DNA of 64,000 nt from Piscicola geometra (Eukaryota > Annelida > Clitellata > Hirudinida > Piscicolidae). Position 1 is the first letter of the stretch, and each line of letters begins with the position of its first letter. The DNA lies in contig OX030955.1 of NCBI GenBank assembly GCA_943735955.1, positions 11,133,647 to 11,197,646 on the forward strand. Reading direction: 5' to 3'. A program made the position numbers and the translations under genes. The notes below the pieces were generated by a model. That model saw only the letters and a program-made list of their open reading frames with translations. It was not told the DNA's origin and did not search any database. Of this stretch, positions 53,343 to 64,000 are shown piece after piece.

Positions 53343-53983
53343 ACCACCTATGATATAAGAGTCTTATCTTTTGATATTTTATAAATAAATATGACATAAT
53401 TTAACAACTTTATAACTTGTATAATTATAGAGAAATAAACTATTTTAATAACCTTTTGGTGAAGTAAGTTCAGTCAAAAAGTAGTGGAGACCGGGGCTGT
53501 ATGTCACAGTTTTTAGAAAAATTGTTCTAAGTTCATTATTTTTGAAACATTAATATTTAAAAAACTTATTTACTAAGAATTCTATTAGTCACAAGTTGAA
53601 GCTCAAAAAACCAATTTGTTACTTAAACTAAGTGAAAGAAATTACAATTTCGTTAGAGTCCATGGGGTTGAATGTTACAAGTATGAAAAATGCATTTGAA
53701 ATGAAATAAACGCAGTTATTTGTTCAAGTCCATTACCAAAGCCAGCTTATCGAGAAAAAATCAACGTTTGCCCGGTTGAAACTGGTGGCTCGGCTCAGAC
53801 TTGTGGCCTCATGAGTTTGAACTGAGAAGAAACTGTTTCGTGTAAAAAAATCACTTAAACCAGTCACTTAAACTTAAACTTAAACGCCTGCCTGTTGAGC
53901 ATTATTCAATTTTTCAAAAACCTTATTTCGTTTTCACAGCATATCGATATGCAAGCTTTCTTACTTTTTTGGTGGAAGACCAT
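53343..53983. other. AT-rich spacer
   Basis: No coding or repeat structure recognised beyond the end of the interrupted retroposon tail at 53343. Confidence 0.45.
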
Positions 53984-53991
53984 GGTACAGT

Positions 53992-54674
53992 GGGATGCAG
54001 TCGATTCACCCCTCAACCGATTCACCCCTTAAAATAGTTAAAAACGGACTTTATTTTTTATAGGTATTTTGCTAAAATAAAATAATAAATTATTATTTTT
54101 TAAATAAGGAAAAAATATAAATTTTTAATTATATTTAAAATTTTATTTAATATTTAAAATTTTATTTAATATTTAAAATTGTATTTAATATTTAAAATTT
54201 TATTTAATATTTAAAATTTTATTTAATATTTTAAATTTTATTTAATATTTAAAATTTTATTTAATATTTAAAATTTCATTTAATATTTAAAATTTCATTT
54301 AATATTTAAAATTTTATTTTATATTTAAAATTTTATTTTATATTTAAAATGTTATTTTATATTTAAAATTTTATTTTATATTTAAAATTTTATTTTATAT
54401 TTAAAATTTTATTTCATATTTAAAATTTTATTTTATATTAAAATTTTTATTTTATATTTAAAATTTTGTTTTATATTAAAATTTTATTTTATATTTAAAA
54501 TTTTATTTAATATTTAATATTTTATTTAATATTTTATTTTATATTAACATTTTTATTTTAAAAAATAAGTCCGTTTTTAACTATTTTAAGGGGTGAATCG
54601 GTTGAGGGGTGAATCGGTTAAGGGGTGAATCGGTTATGGGGTGAATCGGTTACGGGGTGAATCGACTGCAATTC
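53992..54674. mobile_element. Foldback element with 8-bp target duplication
   Basis: GGTACAGT flanks both sides (53984-53991 and 54675-54682). Inverted ends share TGCAGTCGATTCACCCC, followed on the right by five 16-bp GGGGTGAATCGGTTRA-like repeats (54590-54668) and on the left by two. A second inverted block (TTAAAATAGTTAAAAACGGA at 54031 and its complement ending at 54590) extends the stem. The core 54115-54540 is a 19-bp AT satellite (ATATTTAAAATTTTATTTA). There is no gene, so it is non-autonomous. Confidence 0.85.
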
Positions 54675-54682
54675 GGTACAGT

Positions 54683-55480
54683 TTCGCTGCTGTTTTAACT
54701 AAGTCTGCTATTTACTGCTCTTGTGTAGTAGGAAAAGCTTTTTGCTATGTTCATTCTTCAACGGCAAAGTACTTTCGTTTGTTAAATTCTTCTTATGAAT
54801 TCAATAAAGCATCATAAAGTTCAAACCGTTTTAGGCAGAAATTATAAATTGAAAAATTATTATAAATAATATAAAAGATACATATAATATTTTCCCAAAA
54901 TACACTAAAAGTTGTTTTAAAGTGATGGCTAGTAAAGTCTGGGTTTCAATGGCTTTTTATGTTATAGTGTTAATGCTGCTTCAGATTCTGCCAGTGAATA
55001 AAAAATAGTTGCAATAGTTTGGAAAAGTGTAACTACTTTTTTATAGTTTAGTTAACTATTCTCACAATTAAGTTTATAAATATTAGTTTAACTACTTATT
55101 TTATTTGACAAATAGTTATAGTTTAACTATAAATATTTAGTTAGTTGCTCCTCTCTGATGGTTTATAAGCATGCGTCTCGAGTTTCAAGCTAAGCTATTT
55201 GCTATCCTCACCAGGCAGCACCTGTCAAGGCTGCAATCGCCTCACTGTAGTGGTCATTGCACACAGCTTTGCCTCACTAGCCAGCTGGGTTGAATACCAT
55301 AACATCTGTTTCAAATCACATTTTATTTTTACAACCTACAAATAAAAACTTTTTTACCAAATACTTTTTTTCTGAAGATTTTTGTTGTTGTTGTTATTAT
55401 CTTGATCATCATCATCATCATCTTCAAATCTCTGGTATGAGCCATTTTCATTGGAAACCGCATTGGACGGTGACTGAAAA
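54683..55480. other. AT-rich spacer, no gene seen
   Basis: Short open frames have no domain; 55040-55150 repeats AGTTTAACTA motifs. Confidence 0.45.
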
Positions 55481-55482
55481 GT

Positions 55483-55541
<59 letters not shown>

Positions 55542-55810
55542 GTGATGATGTGAATGAAGATGACGATGGTGTTAATGATAAAGAAGAAAATGATGATATG
55601 TACATGAAGATGATGACGATGATGAACATGAAGATGATGCAAATGATTATGATGATGACTTTGCTGTAAAGGATGGTGAAGACGATACTGTTGATGATAT
55701 TTGCAAACTATCGCCACCATTAACAACAACACTCTCCTAACAACAACACCCCCCTAATAACAACACTCTTCTAACAACAACACCCCCCTAACAACAACAC
55801 ACTCATAACA
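55483..55810 (+). repeat. (GAT)n followed by an ACAACAACAC minisatellite
   Basis: 55483-55545 is (GAT)n. 55725-55808 has five units of about 17 bp of the form CTAACAACAACACCCCC. Next to it, at 55813, CAGTGTTATTTTCGTTT looks like a hAT left end; no matching right end was found. Confidence 0.8.
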
Positions 55811-55829
55811 ACCAGTGTTATTTTCGTTT

Positions 55830-56204
55830 AATAAAATAGTTAGAGTTTTTATTTCAGTTTCGTTTTGGAATGAATTATAGTTTTTATTTTTGTTTCAGTT
55901 TTGAAAATATATTAATTTACAACTTTAAAGACTATTTTTTTATATCTAAAAAAAATTAATTGATCATAAAATGAAACAGTAAAATATAACTGTATATTAA
56001 CAACAAATGAGTTTAAAAAATGAACAGTCAATTGAAATATTATAAGAATTGGTTACGTTAATTATTGAGTAATAACAAATTTGAAATATAATAACAAATT
56101 TAAGATTAAAATAATTGATTATTTAATTGACAAAGCGAAGCGGTAATAAAATAACGTTTTACAAGCCCAAATGTTTATAACAAAGACATATATTTTTTAT
56201 ATAC
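55830..56204. other. AT-rich spacer
   Basis: Nothing recognised apart from possible hAT subterminal sequence near 55830-55920. Confidence 0.4.
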
Positions 56205-56910
56205 AATACAATACAATACAATACAATACAACGACGAGTATTATTAACGTGGCGTAAACCCGGACGGGCTTCAAGACCACTTGGTTATGGAAAATTTGAT
56301 AATAATATTAATAATGATAGATGAATAAATGGAAAGTATGAGAAAAGTAAGTTATTGAAATTTAACAATAAAATCATTTCTATATATATATACATATATA
56401 TACATACATATACATATATATACACACATTATATATCTATATATATTTTAAATAGACAAAATAATTTATTTTTTTAAAGATTGAGACTGAAATGATAATA
56501 ACAATAAATTTAAGAAAAAAGTAAATATCTATATTATATTATTATGATTATTTTTATTAATTTTTTATATTTATTTTACAATTATTATTGACCATTAGTA
56601 TAAATATAAAAAAGAATGAAATTGGAAAGCAAGAAATTGATTAATGAAAAATGAGCAGTAAATTTGTAAGCTATTGTTATCGGTCGAACAAGTACGTTTA
56701 CAGGGAACGGCTGAAGGTCGCGGTCGAGCTCGGGCATTTGAGTCTATTGGGAAGACTATTCCAAAGAGTCGGCGCTGCAACAAAAAAGCTCCTTGCACCT
56801 GCATAATTGAGTTTGTAGCTCTGTGGAACTACATCTCTTGACCTAGCAGACTTGAGTCTTTCCCTTATGAAAACACTGTAGAAACTCTGGTCAGTCATCT
56901 TGTAGGACAA
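56205..56910 (-). mobile_element. LINE 3' end, minus strand, second copy of the 14400-15445 family
   Basis: The 3' tail starts at an (ATACA)n tract (56203-56230), then ACGACGAGTATTATTAACG and CCCGGACGGGCTTC. 56910-56698 encodes RERLKSARSRDVVPQSYKL and FFVAAPTLWNSLPNRLK, nearly identical to the copy at 14840-14965. It is 5' truncated. Confidence 0.85.
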
Positions 56911-56982
56911 AGAAGTTTTATACTATACTTTTTATTCAGTGGCTCATCAGGAAAGGCAATTATAAGAGACACTAAAGCATCA

Positions 56983-57530
56983 CTAAACTGCCTCTTGACT
57001 TTCCCTGAACGATTGTAAAAAGCACCTAACTCTTGGACAAACTGAAGTGAATTGCTCACAAAGGGATTTGCGGCAGCTGTGTGCTGGGCAACAAGATTTG
57101 TACAGAACAGTGGAAAAACAATGCAAGCGGATGCTCATTGCTGATAATAGCCTGACAACCATTATATTGGCGTTCATTATAGCAGCGCCGTCATAAGTCT
57201 GAGCTCTTAGTTTTTCTATAAGTAGCATAATTCTGAATAGAAAATCTTTTACTACAGCAGATAATGTTTTTCCGATCGTATCTGGTGGGCTGAATAAACC
57301 AATAAACTTTTCATTGACATTCAGAGCTTCATCAAAAAACGAATGCATATCGATTCCTGCTCTAACCCATTGCAGTCTTGTGTGCCGTCAACCACAACAC
57401 CAAACTGGCTTGATTCGGCTTTAACAGTGCACAATGTGTTTCTAACGATAGAATGAGCTAAAAGCCTCAGCATTTCTTTTTGGCAGTTATGCGATATGAA
57501 ACTTTTAGTTTGATTTAAACACAACTTTAG
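56983..57530 (-). pseudogene. hAT transposase relic, minus strand
   Basis: Two overlapping frames, 57524-57321 and 57348-56983, one frameshift apart. The first has VVVDGTQDCNGLEQESICIR with the first catalytic Asp; the second has GLFSPPDTIGKTL and AQTYDGAAIMNANI with the second. This is the layout of the TTF/ZMYM-like hAT group. The C-terminal part is missing; the LINE lies immediately beyond. Confidence 0.75.
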
Positions 57531-57539
57531 TTAATGTTC

Positions 57540-58315
57540 GAAGCCTTTTGAAATTCATTAACCTTGGTTCACCTAAAAAATAGAAAGGGTCGATATTGAA
57601 GTGGACCTCAAAATCCCCTATGAATATCGCCCATGCAAAATAAGTAGCACAATATGAATGATTTTTTTATTAAATCTGTCTGCTTGCAAAAAGTGAACCG
57701 ATATTTTCTGAAAAACGTTCTGAATGTCCACTTGCGAAAATTGAAAAAATATATTACTGAATAAAAATTCTGTTTCATGCTATGGTTGACGATTATGCTT
57801 GTATTAAGATAGGAGTTGAGGAATTATTGTATTTGTAAAACTGAGGAAGGTCCATGTTAAGATCGCTGCCCATACATACTCACAATGTATTACTGTATTA
57901 GCATTTTTTCATCCCATGGTTGACGATTAGGCTCGTATAAAAATTAGAGTTGAGAAATGTGTATTCTTAAAAGAGTGAGGGGGTCCTTATAAAGGTGGAC
58001 CCCAGACCCCCTCAGGATTCCTGCCTACGCCATAGTGATAAAAAAAACTAGGTGAAGGAGTATTTAAGTAAGAAAAGAATATTTTTGTTTTAGACAGCTA
58101 TCACTATAACTACACATACTCACAATGTATTACTGTATAAACATTCCCTTTTATGCCATGGTTGACGATTATGCTCATATCCAAATAGAAATTTTTGAAT
58201 ACAAAAATGGAAAAAAGTTGGGGTGTCCCTATTGAAGTGGACCCCCCCACTAAAAAAATGTGGGGGGGTCCTGACCCCAGGACCCCCCATGATCGCCACC
58301 CATGTCTTCTACACA
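57540..58315 (-). mobile_element. 5' side of a hAT element with internal repeats
   Basis: GGTTGACGATTA (57785, 57915, 58160) and ACATACTCACAATGTATTACTG (57875 and 58105, in part) recur every 130-240 bp. The right edge GGACCCCCCATGATCGCCACC resembles the reversed ends at 42956 and 51894 (GGCGATC, GGGGGTCC). It may be the upstream part of the relic at 56983-57530. Confidence 0.5.
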
Positions 58316-58319
58316 TGAC

Positions 58320-59060
58320 TCAAACTCAACAATTTAGAAGGACAAGAATCCTAAAACTTTGATTTTTTCAATTTATACATTAAATTGATGTAGATTATAA
58401 GAATATTCACTAACCTCAAATCAGTTATTTGTCTCGCAATTTACTTTGAAGTTGTGATTGTGTTCTTTGAAATATTTTTTTAATGATATTGTTACTTTGA
58501 AATTTGGAAGGGAGCTTTCGTAACTATAACTTTATTGAAAAACCTTTCATTTATTCTCTAAAAAATATTATGCAAAATATAATAATAATTTTCTAAAAAT
58601 ATATATCAAGGAGAAATCAGTGGATAGAAATTGACATCATAAAAATAATTGAATAATAAACTATTCAGTCTAAAATACTAGGTCCTAGTAACTAGGAAAT
58701 GCAGTGACAATTTTCATTAAGGAAAAAAAAGATGCATCCCAAAACCATTCTGATGTTTGAAGAGCATCTGTCATTGATTCATTTTCTGTTTTGAATATTT
58801 GAAGAGATTGGCAATTTGATTGATTTAATATTTTATTAATTTTTTAAAGTATTTAATTCATAATAATAATATTTGATTGGAGTCTCACAAGACCATCTCA
58901 AGTTTTCATAATAGTTGAAATTAGTTCAAGTGTTTTTTTGGTATTAAACTTTAATAATTAAAGTTTCACTTCAAATACATTCTTTGGTGAATTAAATGAA
59001 AGTAAAGTTGTGTAAGATATGAGTTTAATTTTTTCATCAGAATAATTTGTTTTTTATAGT
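58320..59060. other. AT-rich spacer or 5' part of the next hAT relic
   Basis: No recognised coding sequence. Confidence 0.4.
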
Positions 59061-61926
59061 TTGAAGTACATTTATCATAGAAGATTTGCTTTTTTAAAAC
59101 AGTCAATCAGTGACTTGCAGGAAAGCATTGCTGACTGGTTGCATTCAGAGCTTATACAAAAACTAACACATTTTTCTAATTTTAGCTTTATGTTAGACGA
59201 ATTTACAGATGTTTTGGTGTCAAAAAATGTAATAATTTATATAAAATTTTTAGAATGTGATTGATTTGGTACAGTTTTACCTGTAACACACTTTTAGGGC
59301 ATATCAAGTTTAGATGGCGCAAATGCCCAATCTATTCATTCTAAAGTATGTGAGGTTCTTTTAAGAAAAAATATAGATATTAGGCATTTATGCGGTGTAA
59401 GTACTGACGGGGCATCGGTCATGGTGGGACACAAGTCAGGGGTCGTAGCAAGACTGAAACAGCATATACCTGGCCTCCTTTCTACACACTGCATTGCTCA
59501 CAGATTAGCTTTGAGCTGTAGCAGCAGTGCTGATTCAATCCCTTATTTGGTTAAATTTAAAGATATTTTAAATTCTATTTTTCACTACTTTAGAAACTCT
59601 CCTAAAAACATGTCTAAACTAACTACAATTCAGTCTATTTTTATGTCACAATCCCTACGGTTCAAAGAAGTCTACCACACGCGTTGGTTGAGCTTGAAGG
59701 TTCTGAAGATGCAATGGTCAAAAACTTTCCTATTCTTGTTTTTTGTTCTTTGAAGAAAAGTCAGGAAAATCTTTAAGTCTTTATAAACCAATAACAACCT
59801 TCAAGTTTTTGTACATTGCTCACTTTTTGTGTGATGTGCTCAAGCCTATTTCTATATTGTCCAAAATGTACCAGAAGAAGTACTTGGCTTATTCTGAGAT
59901 TGCACCCCTTTTAACAGCAACTATTCAGACTTTGGAGTACATGTTAAAAACTAAGTTAGGCCCCATGATGCAGAAGTTTTTAAACCTTATACCTGAAATT
60001 CCAAAGCCTGATGAATTTGATCTGTGTATTTTTGATTATGAAGGTCACACTATTCGAGACAGTGTGAAACAGAGAACTGAAGCTGAGTTTGTATTAGAGG
60101 TCGGACCGGGTACCCGATCTGACCAGGTACTCGCGGGTACCCGTGGGACTCCCGCGGGAACGGGAATGAAAATTAATTTCGGGACGGGAAAAGTCGGGAA
60201 CCGGGAATAGGTTTTCGGGACGGGAACGGGAATCAACATTCAAATCGGGAACGGGAAAAGACGGGAACGGGAATCAACTTTTAAATCGGGAACGGGAAAA
60301 ACGGGAATAACAGTTATTGGGATTGGATTCTTTAACAATGATTTTTCAGCAAACTTCTAATTATGGAAATCTTTATTTCATCGATCCTCCGTACTTAAAA
60401 TAAGTATTAAATGCAATATAAATGTATAACGAAGCCACCATTGCCAATGTCGAAATCTCCAACACTACATTTGAAGTTGTTATGATGAGTCCAAAGATTA
60501 GGGAGATTAGAACAAATGGGTGATGATGAAAACTTTTCAGACGAAATCAAAATGGTCAGTTATATTATTTTAATTTTATAAATTAATACTTTGAATTTGA
60601 ATGATTAATTTCCAAATGATTGCTCAGTTGATCATTTCGACAGAAGAAAAGATGCCATTGATCTTATTCATATGACAGCATGTCTGTTGCATCCCCAGTA
60701 TGAAAGAATAATAGGAAAAAAGTTTGGGATAGAAAAGAAATAAATACCAAGACGAAGAAAATTTAATTCTATTTTGTACAGCCAGACCAAGCTGCAGTGC
60801 CGTTGATAAAAAACAAATGATGGTTATTTAGACCTATTATGTTTGTTTTTATAACGTAAAAATTATAATAAAATTATCATACTATCAAATTATACGAATG
60901 ATTTTATATTTTCAGTTGTGGAGAATAAGAATGTTGTCAAAAAACATATTTCTAACATTATTGAAAAATTAATAATAATGAACGAAGAAAAAAATTCAGA
61001 AGAGGATGAATTGTACAAATATTCACAATTACGTCCCAAAAAATTGAAAATTATAAAGATGTCGTTCAACTTCAGACCCAAAATCATCTCATTTGAAAGC
61101 TGAAACTCTTAACGGTTTAACCCGTGTGAAAAGCAATAAAGACTTGATTGAATTACCCAAAAACAATGACTAACTTCAATACATTCATTTCAATAAATAT
61201 TTGAAATTTAAATCGTGTTTTTTTTATTTTATTTTATAAATATTCTCTGACTTTCAAGTAATAAATTTTAAGAAATGTTAGAACTAGCAAGTTTGGGACC
61301 AGTGAAAACGGCAGCGAAAATGAATAAAAAAACAAAAAGCTTTCGGGAACGGGTCGAGACGGGAAAAAAATTTCGGGAACGGGACGGGACGGGAATCAAA
61401 ATTCTGATGTCCCATCGGGAACGGGACGGGACGGGAAAACAAATTTCGGGAACGGGACGGGACCGGGAATGAAAAATCGTCCATGTCCGACCTCTAGTCT
61501 GTATGCGGAAAGTTTGGTGAAAGCATGATAAAAAGCCTCAATAGTAGGTTTTCAGACAACGAGGATGGGTCTGTATTAACAGCAATGAACAATTTTTTTG
61601 ATCCAAGTATTTCAGTTTCCGAAATACCCTCAGACATAGAAAGAGTATGTGAGTACCTAGAGGCTGTGGGTATCAAGAGCTCACAACCTGAACTACTCAG
61701 CTTCGCCAACAACTTCACTCGAGCCAGCCATAGCTCTGGTAATAAGTCAGTCACTGACATAAAATCTACAACTAATTTGACCAATAAAAACTCTAATTCT
61801 TATCCAGCATCAGCGGAAGCTGCCAAACGATTGTTACTATCGCCAGTATCAACTGTAGAGTGTGAAAGAGGATTCAGTAGACAAAACTTTAAAAAATCTA
61901 ACTTGAGAAATAGTATAAATAAATAA
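59061..61926 (+). pseudogene. hAT transposase relic interrupted by another hAT element
   Basis: 59061-59260, 59310-59735, 59743-60094 and 61505-61926 together cover most of a hAT transposase of the KIAA1586/C17orf113-like type. FMLDEFTDV carries the first Asp, CGVSTDGASVMVG the second, STHCIAHRLALSC the usual His/Cys segment and STVECERGFSRQN the catalytic Glu. A stop after 59260 and a frameshift at about 59740 disable it. At 60094 the frame is cut by the element 60095-61496 and resumes cleanly after it. Confidence 0.82.
60095..61496. mobile_element. Nested hAT element with CGGGAACGGGA subterminal repeats
   Basis: 12-bp inverted ends TAGAGGTCGGAC (60095) and GTCCGACCTCTA (ending 61496) are flanked by GTTTGTAT (60087-60094) and GTCTGTAT (61497-61504), an 8-bp duplication with one change. 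Both sides are packed with GGGAACGGGA repeats in opposite orientation (60160-60310 and 61335-61465). The interior has only short broken frames (for example 60918-61103). A relative lies at 12235-13190. Confidence 0.88.
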
Positions 61927-62380
61927 ATGTAGAAAATTTAATGAATATCTCTATTGAAGGTAAAGAAGTTAAAGAAATAGACTTTAAATGTATTTACAAA
62001 AATTGGGCGAATAAGAAACAACGCAGAATAATGAATTAACAGTTATTTCAGTTTGAATATGCATAAACAAGTTTTTTTCAACTTTAAATTTATATTTGTC
62101 TAAAAGATTCTCTATAAATTATAGCTATAATCCATGTTTTTAACTTGTAATAAATAAATGTAATGTTTTCTTCATTGTCTTAAAAAAAGATTTTACGCTC
62201 ACTTTATACAAATAAAATTAAAAATTAGAATAATTATAAAACGAAGAAGACACTTTCTATGTTAGGGTTTTATTGGAGCCGACTAGGAGCTTATTAAGGG
62301 TGAGTTTAAAAATAAATAGGTGCGCATTATACATGGGACTTTAAAAAAAAATTGGCCCCACAAAATTTTGACCCAGCGCG
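61927..62380. other. 3' flank of the hAT relic
   Basis: AT-rich. 62150 has AATAAA-like hexamers and 62383 begins the next hAT remnant. Confidence 0.4.
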
Positions 62381-62382
62381 GG

Positions 62383-62513
62383 CCCTGGAAACTGAAATAG
62401 TAACTAAAAAATTAAAAATTGCATAACTGTAACTTGAATAGAAACTGAAAAATTAAATTTTTCATAACTGTAACTTGAACTTGAACTGAAAAATCCGAAC
62501 TGAAAAATCACTG
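62383..62513 (+). mobile_element. Right-end fragment of the 16509-17774 hAT family
   Basis: Matches 17643-17774 nearly base for base and ends in the same CACTG. No left end is present. Confidence 0.82.
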
Positions 62514-62930
62514 CATTAAACTTTATCCAACTCATCACTCACCCAACTAGAGTCATTTCATACTCCAGCACCCTTATCGACAATATATCGGTTAATCCAA
62601 ATTTTACTACAGACTTTGTGTCTTTCTATATTTTGGTTTTCAATTTCAAAAAAAACTTGCTTTATGTATACTCATGTATGTATTATAGAGTATAAAAATA
62701 ATTTCAAACACAATAATTGTATTAATCTATTTTAATTGAGCAAATAGTTTTACAGATTATCAGTGAACACTGACAGCCATAAAACCTCTCATCTAAAAAA
62801 CAATATAAAATTTCTGAACTTAATTTTTGTTTAGTTTTCTTTTTTCCTTCTTTTTCCACACAATTGTTACTATATGCTGCGACGCAGCATTGCTGCGTAA
62901 ATTAGAAATTTAAAATCAACTTTTTAAAAT
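62514..62930. other. AT-rich spacer
   Basis: Only a short palindrome, TGCTGCGACGCAGCA (62876-62890), stands out. Confidence 0.4.
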
Positions 62931-62934
62931 GGCG

Positions 62935-64000
62935 CCCGTAATGACGGCTATTTAAATCTCTGTAACTTATTATTTTTCACTAAAATAGCTATTTTCACTT
63001 CATGAAATGGTTTTTTTAAATAATTTAATTAATATTCGATTACTTTTTAACGTTAAAACTTTAATTATTTAAAAAAAAACCAGTATTGTAGAAAAATCTA
63101 TATTGACAAGCAAATCATGATAGTGTATTAATACACTATCATGATTTGCTTGTATCATTGTATATTTCTCTGTTTTCGGTTTTCATTTTTTCTCGATAAC
63201 GTTGAGAAGTCTCTCGGTTTTTTTGGTCAATTGGTGCCATCTAAAAAAGAAAATAGTATTGGAACAAAGCTATATTATCAAGAAGTTCATAATAATGTAT
63301 TCATGTCCCCAATTCTCACTATCAGAATCGGGAAAATTGATCTTATTTCATTAATTGAAAAGCTTCATTAAAAATATTATTAGACGAAGCTTATATCAAA
63401 ATATTTTTCAAACATTGCCTTATTCAATGAAAAATATGAAACAACTTTAAAATATACTGTAAAGTCGTGACACCTAATACTAGTATAATGAGAATCGGGG
63501 AATTTTGTGCTAACGTCAGGGTATGCATGATAGGATATGTTGATATTGTTCTATAAAAAAACATAAGAGCCCGATATTATAAATTTACCTTCCTATACCC
63601 ATGAACTGTATTAATAAAAAAATTAGAAATTTAGTACTCACCTGTTTCTTGATAAATCACAATGATCAGAGAGGAAAATAACGTTAGAATCAGAAGTGAA
63701 AAATTGTGAAAAATAACAAAATAGCCGACAGCTGATATAAAATAATGTTTTTTAAAGTTGAGAGAAGCAAAACCACGTCTTTAAATAGGCCTACTACCGA
63801 ATAAATCAAACCGGATAGAACAAACTAATACATAAACTTAAATATTTAATATTAAAGATCTGTTAGCAAATTTAAGACATGCGTTTCTAGTCTATTTTTA
63901 ACTTTTGAATAGCTAGAAAGTATAATATAGTAATATTTATTATAAAAATTTTACATGGATAATATTTTTATATTCCTTTTCTTTAAAAAAAATGCATCCA
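62935..64000 (-). mobile_element. Inverted second copy of the end of the 19.6-26.8 kb transposon
   Basis: 62943-63130 is the reverse complement of about 19880-20050, and 63870-64000 of about 19590-19715. The two blocks keep their order but are about 570 bp further apart here. The extra DNA includes a 48-bp perfect palindrome and an unrecognised open frame (63141-63371). The copy runs off the window. Confidence 0.65.
63106..63153. repeat. 48-bp perfect palindrome
   Basis: ACAAGCAAATCATGATAGTG followed by TATTAATA and the exact reverse complement, with no spacer. One arm matches sequence at 19880-19895 (ACTATCATGATCTACTTGTC). Confidence 0.95.

Overview
The window is AT-rich nuclear DNA from a metazoan, most likely an aquatic invertebrate. 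The genes are split by GT-AG introns and encode animal proteins: a membrane-anchored furin/PC5-type convertase, C-type lectins, SRSF7-like SR proteins, mitoribosomal mS25, an AMPK beta subunit and a C2H2 zinc-finger protein. The intergenic DNA is full of hAT transposons, non-LTR retrotransposon 3' ends, a SINE and long micro- and minisatellites. I cannot name the phylum from sequence alone.

Host genes, left to right. 1-6104 (+) is the 3' part of a proprotein convertase gene, from the end of the P domain to the cytoplasmic tail. 13693-15738 (-) is a three-exon secreted C-type lectin, with a broken lectin-domain relative at 11436-11690 (+). 29276-30434 (-) is a complete four-exon MRPS25. 31047-33052 (+) is an aldo-keto reductase lacking only its first exon. 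34203-35217 (-) and 35651-37868 (+) are two divergent SRSF7-like genes sharing a 433-bp promoter region. 42807-48081 (-) is a nine-exon AMPK beta subunit gene whose exon phases close into one 266-codon frame. 49151-50935 (-) holds the 3' exons of a five-finger C2H2 gene. All exon joins are my own manual predictions, checked for GT/AG and reading phase.

Mobile DNA. 8700-11316 is an LTR element of the Gypsy type with both LTRs but only Gag and protease. hAT-type insertions with 8-bp target duplications are seen at 14232-15592, 16509-17774, 52462-53334 and 60095-61496; the last splits the open reading frame of another hAT relic. A foldback element with an 8-bp duplication lies at 53992-54674. 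LINE 3' fragments lie at 14400-15445, 25715-25830, 26841-28210 and 56205-56910. The 3' tail of one LINE family is shared by a tRNA-headed SINE at 28249-28460.

The most unusual region is 19.6-26.8 kb. It contains a spliced gene of a transposase-like family I cannot assign, a second inverted copy of its 5' end, a 149-bp hairpin and three- and four-fold tandem repeats. The protein has three acidic motifs arranged as in the RNase H fold of hAT transposases. The gene is broken by a frameshift, an in-frame stop and a LINE fragment, so this copy looks dead. Pieces of the same element reappear inverted at the right edge of the window (62.9-64.0 kb).
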